Of a DNA stretch of 64,000 nt, positions 9,492 through 20,391 are shown piece after piece. The notes under the pieces were generated by a model. The model had not been told where the DNA came from. It searched no databases and was given only the letters and a program-made list of their open reading frames with translations. The stretch spans positions 1,302,001 to 1,366,000 of the forward strand of contig JANUWI010000008.1 of assembly GCA_025504975.1 (NCBI GenBank), given 5' to 3'. The stretch's first letter is position 1. The number at the start of each line of letters is the position of its first letter. A program made the position numbers and the translations under genes. The DNA is from Plenodomus lindquistii (taxonomy: Eukaryota; Ascomycota; Dothideomycetes; Pleosporales; Leptosphaeriaceae).

Positions 9492-11234
9492 ATGACATTC
9501 TCACGAGCCTATGTTCCGTCTAGGGCGCTGATACGAGCTTTACGGCGGCCACAACCGATACGTTGCCCTATCGCACGGTCTCTCCCAGCGCAATTCCAAC
9601 GCGGCAAACGTACCAGATCCACGGCCAGTACTCCCAATGGCGCATTACCATCGAAACAGTCTGCAAAACACCAGATTGACTCGATAGAGTCGATGATTCG
9701 AGAAGAATCCCAAACCGAAGACGATGACAGTCTTGGCCGTCCATTGACCGACAAGGAGCTCGATGCGGACGATCTGCCTGTCATCAATTGGTACGAGCAG
9801 GATATGGACAGAGGCACACCAAAGCGGCTTGTAGAGCGGCTCGAGACCAAACAAGACTGGAGGAAGGATCAAGAGATGTACAGGATGATCGTGGAGTCGC
9901 GCGAGAACTCAAATTATGACGACACAGGGCTCAACAAGCGGCTCCTCGACAGCCTGATCACGAATCCCAACTTCGCAGACTTGGCCGACGAGCTGAGGGA
10001 AATGAAGAAGGACATCAAGAGCAAGGCCGAGATTGAGGCCCTCGAGAAAGCGGCGGCAAAGCAGGCGGTACCGGACGCACAGCAACTCGAGGCTGGCCTA
10101 CGTATGGGCACACACGAATTACTGCAGAAGTTGATTGACGACCCCGACTTTGCGCCTGCGAAATCTGAGTTGCGAGAGGTCGTCGAAAAGATGCCCGAGA
10201 TCGAGAACTTTGGTAGCCCCGAGTTCCAGGAGGTGCTCACAAAGGCCATGACCACTATAGACAGGGATCCAGTTATGCAAAAGAAGATGGAAGCAATGGC
10301 GAATACGGCTGCAGACCCCAAATTCGAAAAAGAATGGTCGGAGTTCCGAAAGGGGGTGGCAGACACCATCAGCGGCAATGGGCGTGAGGAGTTGGAACCT
10401 GCATTGCAGGGCCCGGCAGATGTTGAGGACATGGGCCAGCTGCTGCACCAGATGCGCGACGTACTTAGATCCATTGGAGGCGACGCAGATCTACAGGCTG
10501 AGCTTGATGCCGCGCTCCATGACGACCCAGACGGCGCGCATGAGGAGAATGATTCTGTCGACCTCGATCGCGAGATGGATCCCGAACAGCTCGCCGAGGA
10601 GATTCAAAAGCTTGCGCAGTCGAACGCGCCACAAGCTGGCCGTGACGAGGAGGAAGACCTACCCGCAGACGTCCAGGCCAAAGTCGACAAGATCATGCAG
10701 GATCCCAGACTAATGGAGAAGCTTATGTATATTCAGAAGATTATCGAGGAGCAGCGCGCTGCAGACCCGACGGTCATTCCACACGAGACAGCGCCCGACC
10801 CGTACGAGTTGGACGAGAGTCATACAGCCACTCTGCAGGAGCGTATGAATGCCGCGCGCCATGACCCCGAGCACATTGAGGCGCTTGACCGTCTCCGCGT
10901 CAAGCTGCAACCGCCCTTCAACATCTCGCCTGCTCTGAAGTCCTTCAACCAAGCCATCGAGCTCGCATACGTTGGCGCCAATGACGACGTTCGTCGCATC
11001 CTATGGCGCGCCTACCAAAAGGCACGATTGCTGCCCACATTCCTGCAGAATATGAGCGATGATGCATGGGACATTCTATACTACTCGCAGGCGGTAACAT
11101 GGGGCTCAAATCAAAATCGGCAAGCGCATTTGCGCACGCTTCTCGCGGATCTGAGAAGCCTTGGACGAGATGGGCCGCCAACGCATCCCAGCACGTTGGT
11201 CAGGAGCGGGGACGCCGAACATCTAGAGCAGTAG
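9492..11234 (+). CDS. Conserved-looking mitochondrial protein of unknown function
   Basis: An intronless frame of 580 aa from the ATG at 9492. An upstream in-frame ATG at 9390 would add 34 residues, but 9492 starts MTFSRAYVPSRALIRALRRP, an arginine-rich amphipathic presequence typical of mitochondrial import, so it is preferred. The body is strongly acidic and helical with repeated short blocks (LLDSLITNPNFADLADELRE, LQKLIDDPDFAPAKSELRE, VDKIMQDPRLMEKL), suggesting a helical repeat protein. The C-terminal 100 residues (FNQAIELAYVGANDDVRRIL, then WDILYYSQAV) look like a folded domain. I do not recognise the family. Codon use is even and no frameshift is seen. Confidence 0.72.
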   Translation: MTFSRAYVPSRALIRALRRPQPIRCPIARSLPAQFQRGKRTRSTASTPNGALPSKQSAKHQIDSIESMIREESQTEDDDSLGRPLTDKELDADDLPVINWYEQDMDRGTPKRLVERLETKQDWRKDQEMYRMIVESRENSNYDDTGLNKRLLDSLITNPNFADLADELREMKKDIKSKAEIEALEKAAAKQAVPDAQQLEAGLRMGTHELLQKLIDDPDFAPAKSELREVVEKMPEIENFGSPEFQEVLTKAMTTIDRDPVMQKKMEAMANTAADPKFEKEWSEFRKGVADTISGNGREELEPALQGPADVEDMGQLLHQMRDVLRSIGGDADLQAELDAALHDDPDGAHEENDSVDLDREMDPEQLAEEIQKLAQSNAPQAGRDEEEDLPADVQAKVDKIMQDPRLMEKLMYIQKIIEEQRAADPTVIPHETAPDPYELDESHTATLQERMNAARHDPEHIEALDRLRVKLQPPFNISPALKSFNQAIELAYVGANDDVRRILWRAYQKARLLPTFLQNMSDDAWDILYYSQAVTWGSNQNRQAHLRTLLADLRSLGRDGPPTHPSTLVRSGDAEHLEQ

Positions 11235-12535
11235 GTCGGTGTGGATACAATGTCGATTCAAGGGGATGCGATGCTTTCGTGGACTGCTACTCTCGAGCGT
11301 TATATGATGTCTCTCCATCTTCTCAAATATCGAATCTATGCTGTGGTCGTTCCTCTTTTCATCCGACTGACTTGGCGCCTGGTGTTGCGCTGCCCAAACG
11401 TTGATTACGACACTCCCAGGGGAAACCGATGTCGAACGACCCCATTGTTCAGCACAAGGAAGAATCGTCACCCTCCCTCGTCGTGTCGCCCCGTGCAGGC
11501 GACCCTGAAGCGCGGTGAGCCCAGTGTTTTCACGCCTTGTGCCGAAGGTTTCCATGGTTCAATTTGCTGCCGGGATCTCGTCGCCGAGCCGTCAAGGGAA
11601 GAATGTCGTGTACACACAGCTATCTTCTTCGCCTGATGTCGCTGGATCGTAAATTTGTTCATCGTCTGGTTTGTCCTCTCATATATTTTCGCCGTGATCC
11701 CCTGTGTAGCATAGGACCTCTTCTCAGGACGTGTGTTCTCAGCCATTTTCCAATTTTTTTTCGAAGCGCACTATATCCTCCGTTCGTGACGAGTCAATTG
11801 TAGCAGCTCTGGAGAAGTATCCTCGTCGCATCCGAAGTTCATATGTGACATCAATAGTGAATTGATCCGTTTAGAAGGCGCCTGGGTACACGCTGATTGT
11901 CCATAGCCTATGCTATTCCGCTCTTCCAGATTGAGTACTGACACCACACAAGCACACTTGAAGTACCACTCCATTTGCGGAGGCATGAAGCGTGGCCCCA
12001 ATCCCGCGATTGAAGCAGCTGAAATTCGCATTGTTGCCACAGGTTTGCATAAGCTGCTGCCACATCTAGCGCACACATGACACAGTGTGAACTCTCACTC
12101 GGAACGATCATAGCCAGAGGGCGGCCGCAATGGTAAGTTGGAATATTGTGATCATTGCCTATGCCGACTAGGCCAGAATTTGCCAGGACAGGGTCCTCCA
12201 CACTGACAGCACTAGAAGTCCTGTCTCGCCCATCACGACACAGAAGGCTTTTCAATCCCGGCCCATCCCCTCTCCTTCATGAAATGCTAATGCTTACCAT
12301 CATCGGCCAAGCACACAATGTCAAGATCGCACGACGCCGCATCCCAGTAGTTCCGGCCGTCAAAAACCCCCAACCTCTACGAAAGGCGAACAACGCTCGA
12401 CCCCCGGCCGAGTCAATCGTCGCAATACTCAAGTTTGCGGCATTAGGAATATATCGCATGCAACGTTTTCACAAGGATGCTCCTAGCAGGAGACAGGCAG
12501 CGACGTCTGCGACCATAGGTGCCTCTGATGTGGTG
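11235..12535. other. Intergenic, no supportable gene
   Basis: Several 80-130-codon frames occur on both strands, including a cysteine-rich minus frame at 11771-12076. None has a start context, splice pattern or domain I can defend. Confidence 0.35.
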
Positions 12536-13626
12536 ATGACTGAGAGACAGCAAAAGGCCTGTGGAGATGTCAGCCAGAGGGCCACGATGCCAACTGGAAA
12601 GGAGGCACTGGAGCGATCGCTGTCTATCGTAGACTCAATAATGGAAACCAGATACTTGAAAATCTGGAGCACGCGGGCCATCCGCGGCGATGACACCAAC
12701 TTCGAGGGAACGACGAGCGACGCGGAATGGGCACTCGACACCCCTCGTTATCAGACAGCATGCGACGATGGAGACTTCACGACATACGCGAAGGACGCGG
12801 CCAGCACAAACGAAGAATATCAGCCTACCGAGGTGATCAGAGAGCTGTCACCAGGGACTTGGTCGCGTGCTGTTCGGGCAGTGGGACGACACGGAGGAAC
12901 AGCATCAAGTGGCGCATGGAAAAGATCGAAGCTGAGATGACAGCATGGCCGCGGTCAAGAAAGCGCAGCGAGCTGAGGTCCTACATATCGCCGAGCGACT
13001 CGAGATTTTGGGAGGGCTGTTTGGCGCCGTTGACAGCCAAAGGTGCAGCAGACGCAGCGGCCGAGGCCGCCATCTGCAGGCTCGTCCGTCAGGCCGCCGG
13101 GCGTAGCGCTCGCCCATCCAGCGTTCAACAGACCGCAGAGATAGTTCTCGCCTTATTATCCATTCCTTTATTCATATATACGGCCACAAGCTACTGGTAC
13201 CACCGAGCCATCCCAGCCTTCTCCTTGACAGATCTGTTCTCAGGCCTCCACGTCTCCGCCGTCGATCTGGCCTCGCCCCCCATCAGCTCCCAGCAGCTCT
13301 CGCCTTGGGATGTTCGCAGCGCAGCATTGACATACGACTTCACGCCATCCATTGATGCGACGCAAAAGTATGGCATTTGTGTGCGCCATGAGACGCCTAC
13401 GGGGACGCTCGAGCAGGAAATGCGCATCCATGGGCTTGGAAATACGGCTGCCAGAGTCGCACGGCGAGGAGAGTTAAGGGTGCTCAAGTTCAGTCGTGTC
13501 TGGGCGTTGATGATCTTGGGGGTTCTGAAAGCGTGGCAGAGGCTAGAGGGTTGGCTTGCGGCGGTGGGCGAAACGGTTAGGCAGGGAGAGGGAGAGGGTG
13601 GCAGCGATCTACTCCGGCTGGCGTGA
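12536..13626 (+). CDS. Putative membrane protein, exon structure uncertain
   Basis: The open frame from 12536 begins MTERQQKACGDVSQRATMPT and reads well (ERSLSIVDSIMETRYLKIW) to about 12835. Coding character then moves to another frame (QWDDTEEQHQ, MAAVKKAQRAEVLHIAERLE) and finally to the frame ending at 13626. The last part has a clear membrane segment (IVLALLSIPLFIYTATSYWY) and a second hydrophobic st stretch near LMILGVLKAW. The frame changes imply one or two introns; a GTGATC donor near 12833 and a GTGCAG donor near 13043 fit in phase but are weak. Alternatively the gene is frameshifted. The C-terminal membrane segment is the reliable part. No family is recognised. Confidence 0.45.
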
Positions 13627-14063
13627 GTGTATCATGAATCCACTGAGCGGGAGCCAGTACTCAAAGTGGTGGTTGAGCGTGTCATTGCTGCTACCATTTT
13701 AGGTGTCACCATCGTCACGGCCGTAGGAGCCGATGCTGACGAAGGCATTGTAGGCATTTCCTTCCATCGCGTTATACCCATCTCTATATCCACAAGTCTC
13801 CATTTCCTGCCATCAAAAGCGCACAAGACTCATCAACCTTCCCAGAAAGATCTCGTCCTTGCATACGTCCAAGCCAAGTTTGCCTCCCCCCTGCCCTTGT
13901 GTTCACCAGATCTTGCAAGCTCAGCCCGCCCTCATTCCGCAAGCCCTCAGCGTGTATCTCCTTTTCGTGTTGTCTTCCGGCAGCCAGTCCGAGTACTTCT
14001 ATTCCTGCGACCAAGGCGGCCATTCCAGAGTCCAATCTTAAGGCGCTGTGCCGATATACGAGC
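13627..14063. other. Intergenic
   Basis: Convergent 3' region between the membrane-protein gene and paralogue C. Nothing supportable. Confidence 0.35.
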
Positions 14064-14557
14064 CTAGCCATGGTCAGCAAGTAGCTCTAATTGCGCGCCT
14101 ATGGCCGTGCTCACTCGTAGTAACTGTGTCTCGTGCATGTAATACTCATAGAAAGCAACCATCTGCGACCCTGGCTTTTCAGGCTCTCTGCCATGGCCAA
14201 CAAGCCAGAGGTAGTACCCCTCTGGAAGGCCGGCAGCGCGCCTATCGTAGTCAGTCCTCGCGTTTCTCCGAATGGCTACCGAACTTTTCAAACTGCTCAC
14301 CCATGCTTTTTTATAAAGGAGTCGTACTTGAGGACCGGGCGGTTGTTTCCAATCCTACGCGTAAAGTGCGACCCGCCGACCGCGTTGATGGCCCACCAGA
14401 GACTGATGCGCACAGTGCCTGGGAACTTGTTTGGGCTACGCTCGTTGATGTGGAAGGAGGAGCTGGGTGGATCGAGGAGAAGGGTTACTGCTTGATGAGC
14501 TGCGCGTAGTGCTTGAGTCAGTGGAAGGTCCTGACGCTGGCTGTTGAAGGTGTCCAT
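14064..14557 (-). CDS. Paralogue C of an unrecognised three-member family, spliced
   Basis: Two exons, 14557-14301 and 14241-14064, separated by a 59-bp intron with donor GTGAGC, give 144 aa. Splicing joins FIKKHG to RAAGLPEGYYLWLVGHG and thereby restores the family core: VTLLLDPPSSSF, VRISLWWAINAVGGSHF, IKKHG, GLPEGYYLWL. Without splicing the frame stops at the intron. The aligned positions in paralogues A and B are RTHG-GLPKAYHSWL and RIHG-GLPTLYLEWL. A further in-frame start is possible; 14557 is the first ATG after a stop. No secretion or membrane signal. Function unknown. Confidence 0.55.
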
Positions 14558-15065
14558 GGGAACCAGGAGCTTGACGAGAAGTCCGAGAAGGCGGGTATAT
14601 GTCTTTGTTGAGCGTCGAGGGGCTCAGGAGGTGGGTAGCTGGCTTTGTGCTGAAAGGCGAAAAGTTTGATGATTGTTGCTGGAGTTCGCGGCTTGATTCC
14701 GGGCGCGGTTTGGAGAAGCAGGATGGCAGGTGATGTCGATGGGGTTTGGAAACGATTGAGATCACAAGTCTTAAGGGGTTGATGAACCTATGGTATTGCT
14801 GACTTGAGGGGGGGGGCGGGTGATAGTTGCGGGTGAACTCCTGTTGTGGTACATCTCTCGGTCACTGTTTGCGAACAAAAGCCACAGTCACACTGCAAGA
14901 GCACATCTTAGTATTTGCTGGACTCCTGCATCCTACTTTGGCACCCTGTTCACGGAGAGACAATCCTCCTGTGCTTCCATTCGCTGCTGTCACTTTCTGA
15001 AAAGTCCAAATCGGGATTGACTGCGGCTTGCTCCTGTCCCGTGAAGAGTACTAGTGCCTGACTAG
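14558..15065. other. Intergenic
   Basis: Includes the promoter region of paralogue C and a G-run near 14808-14818. A Ser/Pro-rich minus frame at 14436-14765 overlaps paralogue C out of frame and is treated as a shadow. Confidence 0.35.
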
Positions 15066-15476
15066 CTCCTTGGGCAAAATTTGTCCACAAAATCGAGCTC
15101 CCTCACCTTCGTCCTCTTACTATCAAACATGACAACACTGTCTCTACCAGAGAGTCTTGCAGCTTCCTGGGCTTGCTCATTGACAACAAGGAGTGAGTGT
15201 CCTCCATTCCGCGCCTTTTTCCACAGCTAATCATTCACAGCATTGGGGTCACCTACTTACGTCGCGACGTTCTGACCAAACCCATGAATGATCTGGCAGT
15301 ACGTTTCTCGGAAGACCTCTGACACCAAGCTTGCTAACAGTTGGCAGACTGAGCGATGCATTGCCAATCCGCCAGCCGACATTTGTGGGTGGGTTCTTGG
15401 ATGAGAGGTATGCACATAGCCTTCGCTTCCGAAGAACAGTTTGCTAATAATTGGCAGCACGGCGGCGCTTCAATGA
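15066..15476 (+). pseudogene. Probable decayed spliced gene
   Basis: Three consecutive introns are unusually clear: 15193-15240, 15299-15347 and 15408-15457, each 48-50 bp; the second and third have GCTAA-type branch sites ahead of TTGGCAG. Exons read WAKFVHKIELPHLRP, FLGLLIDNK, IGVTYLRRDVLTKPMNDLA. The next exon is open as LSDALPIRQPTFVGGFLDE, but only in a frame one base off; in the joined frame it stops at TGA near 15402. No upstream ATG fits the first exon. I read this as a former gene with a frame error. A mis-assigned splice site would be the alternative. The family is not recognised. Confidence 0.35.
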
Positions 15477-15561
15477 GTGCCGCCTGAAGTTCTCACAACC
15501 ACTCATGGATACCAGGGCATGTTTGCCCACGATCGCAGGAGTGTTTAATTGTTCTCGACGC

Positions 15562-15636
15562 CGGTTTCACCTATTAACCACTCCTGCGGTCGACCTTTCT
15601 TGGCACTGGTTTCACTTATCAACCACTCCTGCGGTC
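15562..15636. repeat. Two copies of a 29-bp direct repeat
   Basis: GGTTTCACCTATTAACCACT... at 15562 recurs at 15608 as GGTTTCACTTATCAACCACT..., both ending CCTGCGGTC. Two differences in 29 bp, both C/T transitions. No function is inferred. Confidence 0.7.
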
Positions 15637-16232
15637 CACTTGCCTCCTCCAGCATTGTGGTAGGTTTTTCCGATCCCATGATCTCATTAGATATAGTCAC
15701 TGACTGCTTGTTAGCTATTTACTCCAGCAAGCGAGCATATCCCGGAAATTCCTTCGCCTCATCTGCCGGATCGTCCAGTCAGCAGGCTCGATCGAGAGCG
15801 ATCCCTCAGCAGTCTGACCGACAAGCTGATCTCTCAGTGCCTTGAACGGCTTCTACAATAGTCAGATCAAGTCCGTAAGGTACGATCTGGTATAAGGTTC
15901 TTACTGGGAAGTGGGAAGGCCATCGCAGACCTCTTAAATCTTAGCTCGGGCCATGGTGCTGCATTGGCATCAACCCCAATCAAGCCTATCCGATCCATGC
16001 AGCCACCGCGCAAGATCACTTCGGTCAGCCTGTCATGGGCTACGTCGCACCTCCTCAAATTCGCGCCAACGGCGTCAATACCGGCATAAACAGGCGGAGG
16101 TGATGCCTAGCACATCACCTTGTAAGTTCTCTTCACACAAGCCTCTGCTGCATCGATGACTGACATGAACCCAGCGGCCATCACTTTAGGCGACCATACC
16201 ACATAGGATCCAAGCTTTTTCCAAAGGTCTGG
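15637..16232. other. No gene seen
   Basis: Only short unsupported frames. Confidence 0.35.
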
Positions 16233-16366
16233 ACCCAGACTGGCATGTCCAGAAGGTTTGAACCCAGACTGGCATGTCCAGAAGGTTTGAACCCAGACTG
16301 GCATGTTCAAAAGATTTAGACCCAGACTGGCATGTTCAAAAGATTTAGACCCAGACTGGCATGTTC
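16233..16366. repeat. 29-bp tandem repeat, 4.6 copies
   Basis: Unit start ACCCAGACTGGCATG at 16233, 16262, 16291, 16320 and 16349. Units 1-2 are identical to each other (ending AGAAGGTTTGA), and units 3-4 are identical to each other (ending AAAAGATTTAG). The two pairs differ by transitions only, G in the first against A in the second (and C against T). There are no spacers, so this is a minisatellite and not a CRISPR array. Confidence 0.9.
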
Positions 16367-18300
16367 CGGCGACCCCCGCCGGACGAGGCCAGTCCTCTGG
16401 CATCGACTTCATTCACATCGGCTGGCGGCGACGCCTAGAAGAGTTCCGGAACATGGCAGAAGAACAGGATGGTGGAGACTTTGGACATTGGAGGGCTGTG
16501 TTGGCTACTGGCTGGTCCTAGGTATACCTGGTGTGGCTTGATTGAAACTCATCCTGGAATATGTTCAAGGCTCGTGGCGCAATACAATGAATGATGTGTG
16601 ATAATTCTCGCCTTTTGACTTCTTGCTCATGGTGATCCCACATTGCGACACTAACTCGTTGTACCTCCAGACTGGAACTTTGCTTTCTTGAGCTGTGGGA
16701 TGAGCCCGACCCGACGCAAAACGGTCGTGGAACAGGCTGTCAGATGCTTTTGCAACGAGTCACCGTAGCCCGCAAATCTGCCTGGGAGCAGATTACTTGC
16801 TGGCGTCTCGTAGAAGAAATGTTTGAGGAAAGTAAAAGACCAGCAGCTTGCCCAGGTATTAAAGTTCCTCGAGTCATTTCAGCACTGAAAGACGTCCTAT
16901 GACTGTCAAAGCGCTGAGCTGCAAGCCTCGCGAGCGTAACAGCACCAAGCGATATCCGCACGACACCGCGGGCTGTGCAAAACATGTCAATGACATCAAA
17001 TCTGAATCTCAACAGTGTGTGACCCCCTGAATACGTTTTGCAGCAACAAATTGGCAGATTGTACATTGGTCGCTGTGACGATCAAGGTCAGTGGCTAGAA
17101 CGTATCCGAACCAATAATCTAGCAATTCACACATACTTAAGCCTCCATGCTGCTGAAAAAGATGATCTCCGCGCGCGAGGTGCGGGGAAGTCTTCAAGGG
17201 ACAACGTCATTACTGGTTGGTGAGCCAATTGCACGCCATGAAAGGCCAGTACATCTAGCCCACGTCCCCCACGTAGTGCTATGTTTGTGTCACTGTTTAC
17301 GCTCCACCCCACCGCCCCACTCAGCCATTCGCCCACGTCACAATGCAAGAAAAAGTTGCAAAAAAGAAAGGATCCCAGGGGTTATAATCGAGGTCCCCCC
17401 CAGGATCGAATTGACGCCAATGTTGGACGTCGTCGACTTGATTTGCTTGCAGAAACACACACACACACAGGCGAGGAGGGGGGTTCATACCTTTTTGTTT
17501 AAAGTTTTATTGTTCCTTAACGGAATAAACTTTGCATAGATTTGTTGCGACAAACGCCTCGACCAGATCATGCGACCAGTGTTCATGGTCTTATTTTGCT
17601 TGATGGGAGTTTGGGAAAGAAATATTATATATACAACTTATAGATGTTAGCTGAGATAATGGAACAACAGTTGAGAGTTTGGTCAGAAAGTGGGGCTGAC
17701 ATCGGTTGCTAGGCAGTGATGTGGCGCACTAGGAGGGCAGGTGAATTTCAGTCCTTCCCGAAGCTTATCTGCCACCGGGTCCGCGCCATATCAAGAGCTC
17801 AAGGGTTCAGACGTAGCGAGCATATGGGAAGTCTTGCTCTTGTATATCATCATTTGGCTTGCAGAAAGGCTCCTTGTTGCTCTTATAATCATGCGAGAGA
17901 GTCACTACATTGGCTTGAAAGCTACGCGAGGAGAAGACAACAAGCTGGCATGGCAAGCATTTATGACGCAAGATCGCGTCTAGCGCTACCGTTATGACAT
18001 CCAAGTACTTGGAATGAGAGTGGTGAGTTCTACATTTTGAACGAGATGGCTAATGAACGCCTTCCAATCAATGTCTCAGTGAGGCAAAGAGAGTGAACAT
18101 CACGCAAGGCTTCACAAGACCAGCAAGCAGTACGACAGGTAGTGATAAGGAACTCGATGTTATAAATTGACTCGGGAGCTAAAGACTCCGCTCGTTGCTG
18201 TCACCGATCTGAATGATGGCATTATATGTCAGACCCTCCAAAGAACAATCGAACAGCTACTGAAAGCTCCATACTCGGTGTATGCGATCGGCCGAGAGGT
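16367..18300. other. Gene-poor stretch
   Basis: Contains a CA dinucleotide run at about 17457-17469 and scattered short frames (16740-17066 minus, 17147-17539 plus) with no domain, signal peptide or splice support. I see no RNA gene. Confidence 0.35.
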
Positions 18301-18693
18301 TTATGGCGGAAGTTCGCTAGGTGCTACATCTGTTTCGATGTTAGCAGATGTGTGCGCGGTGGAGACCCTTTGACTTACGTGCGTGATTGTTGACTCGAAA
18401 GATCCTCCGAGATCGCGAGACTGTGACATGCGACGGAGTGGGCTGTTGGGATCGTCTGCATACTTGTGCTTCGGTGGTGTGTCCTTTGCTGGAGGCGTAG
18501 GAGGTGGCGGCAAAGCCAAGACCAAGGTTGGGCTGCTGGCCAATTTGCATGGCTGGAGATCTTGAATACCGGCGCCATTGTGATGACTATGAGATATGGT
18601 GTCACCACCCAGGATCTTTGAAGCCACCGCAATATCGTCGGAGAGCAAAACTCCCTCGAATGGGCTGACGCGTATGTTAGTGAACCGAAGCAA
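18301..18693 (-). CDS. Low-confidence ORF, proline-rich
   Basis: A 130-codon frame starting at 18693. Its middle (LALPPPPTPPAKDTPPKHKY, then ADDPNSPLRRMSQSRDLGG) has the composition of a disordered fungal protein. A GTAAGT donor follows the ITH residues near 18378 with a CTAAC...ACAG acceptor 46 bp on, which would end the protein one codon later. Upstream exons are unresolved. No family is recognised. Confidence 0.3.
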   Translation of the reverse strand: MLRFTNIRVSPFEGVLLSDDIAVASKILGGDTISHSHHNGAGIQDLQPCKLASSPTLVLALPPPPTPPAKDTPPKHKYADDPNSPLRRMSQSRDLGGSFESTITHVSQRVSTAHTSANIETDVAPSELPP

Positions 18694-18895
18694 TGTTTTG
18701 CGCAGATGGACTCTGAATTACCTGGAGAGCCCAGCAGATCTGGCCAAAAGAGGGGTTGTTCAAACAGTTCAACAAATGATTGGTGGTTTGACTAGTTGTC
18801 TCCCTGGACCCAGTGAAAGGAGCGCCTAGAACAGTGAATAAGTGAAGAGCAAGTAAAGGGACAAGTCGACTCACCGAACCTTGTGGTATCCGCAT

Positions 18896-19060
18896 CCGTT
18901 CTTCACACACTCTGTGAAGAACGGGTTGTTGCCGGCGCCCCCTCTCAGTGGAGAAGAGGTTGTTGCCGGCGCCCCCTCTCAATGAAGAAGGGGCTGTTGC
19001 CGGCAACTCTCTACGGTGAGGAATGGGTTGTTGCCGGCAACACCCATTAGTGAGGAATGG
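18896..19060. repeat. Perfect 12-bp hairpin followed by four 34-bp palindromic tandem units
   Basis: CCGTTCTTCACA (18896-18907) pairs exactly with TGTGAAGAACGG (18913-18924) across a 5-nt loop. Directly after it come four 34-bp units at 18925, 18959, 18993 and 19027, each starting G(T/C)TGTTGCCGGC. Units 1-2 continue GCCCCCTCTCA, units 3-4 continue AAC and so contain the perfect palindrome GTTGCCGGCAAC. In unit 4 the palindrome extends to ATGGGT and ACCCAT around it. The array lies inside an open minus frame (18677-19312) that I regard as spurious. Confidence 0.88.
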
Positions 19061-20119
19061 TATGTGAACTATGAAACTGTCAGCACAGTGTAATGACAAC
19101 GAATGTTTGGCCATAAGTACTTTGCTGGTCTCCCAGAATTGTGAACCAACAATGATTGAGACGCGCCGCGTCAGCGGGAGCTGGCTGTTGAGTCCGACTC
19201 GTACCGCGATGATGCGACAGAAGAGTAGGAAAGCTTGACGGTGAGAGTGGGAGAGGAAGAGGTGAGAGCTTGTTGGGCGAGGAATTGGCGGGGTGTTTAC
19301 AGCTAGGAGCAAGGAACTGTAGCCTGTGGGTCGCTTGCAGAGCGTGTTAGCCGCTTTGAGCTTGGCGAGACGTCACCGCTGCGCAGGTGGACGGAGCAGG
19401 GCACTTTAGAGGCGAAGGAGTGAGTAAAGACGTGGTGAATGTGTAATCAACGCATGGAGGCACACCTTTTGCATATTCGAGCTAGCACAGAGAATACTCC
19501 AAGCCCGTTGTGAAGATTTGGATATCTCATGCATCTACTATCTAAATCCTACATTACCATATTGACTGATTTCCTATCTCAGTACAAAGAATGTCGCGCT
19601 AGCTCCTAGGTAGCTTTGCACCGATATAGCTGCCTCTATTAATCCATCTGTCCTCCCGCAACTGTGGTCCTATCAAAGGTCCAAAGCTCAAGATGGTGAA
19701 GCTCGCTCTCGTGCTTTGATCGTGTTCACGCAAATACAGTGATGCAAGACTTGCGGATGGGAAGAATCGCATGGCCCCCAACAACAAAATATAGGCCTCT
19801 GATCAAGGGGAAAATCCAGTCACAGAGTGAGTGGTTATGTTGACTGATAGATTTGCGCGCTGCATGAACATTCCATCATGAAGACGATGAGCACGCCCAG
19901 TCAATCTCCTTCATAGCATACTATAAGGAACAGAAAATTGGTCTTGATGGCCTGATGAGCATTACTGACGACCTTTGTTAGCCTATCGATCCCGCTGCAA
20001 CCGCACGAGTGCAGTTTTTAAGTCACGAATGTATGGGCCGTACCGTCACCACTCCTGATTACGAGGCAGAAATCGGACCACCAGATGCGAAATACCTCCC
20101 CGGTCGCAGAGTTCCAAAT
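19061..20119. other. No gene seen
   Basis: Both strands hold only short frames. No repeat beyond the array to the left. Confidence 0.35.
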
Positions 20120-20391
20120 AATAGAGCCCGCTAAAACCTCCACCTCAATACTGCAATGGTCAATACCGTAATGTTCAACATCGCAGCGGCGTGGGTCGCT
20201 TGGGCACTCGCTACGGACAACTTCAATACTACAATGATGGGCGGCAGGCTGTGCGTCATTTTCAAGGTGTCAGTGCCGAGAATTTGGTCCCTGTGTACTT
20301 CGAGATCCAGCTGCAGTTCACCGAGTATGGCGGTGAGTTGCGCGTTTATTTTCCAAAAATCGAGGGCATTGCAGAACATGTTCGTCAGTGA
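20120..20391 (+). other. Open frame fragment without a start codon
   Basis: An uninterrupted frame reads VGRLGTRYGQLQYYNDGRQ and then LVPVYFEIQLQFTEYGGELR to a stop at 20391. Its composition looks like a folded protein, but no ATG or upstream exon could be placed; TAG just before 20133 could be a splice acceptor. It may be the last exon of a gene or a relic. An overlapping plus frame from 20156 has an ATG but poorer composition. Confidence 0.25.

Noticed and set aside
11241..11636. 131-codon plus frame after the mitochondrial protein gene
   Set aside because: Lies in the expected 3' UTR, with poor composition and no recognisable motif.
16233..16366. CRISPR-like array
   Set aside because: Units are directly adjacent without spacers and the genome is eukaryotic; it is a minisatellite.
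17380..17420. tRNA-like GGTTATAATCGAGG segment
   Set aside because: No acceptor or anticodon stem pairs around it.
18677..19312. 211-codon minus frame over the second palindromic array
   Set aside because: Its centre is the translated repeat and both ends lack protein-like composition.
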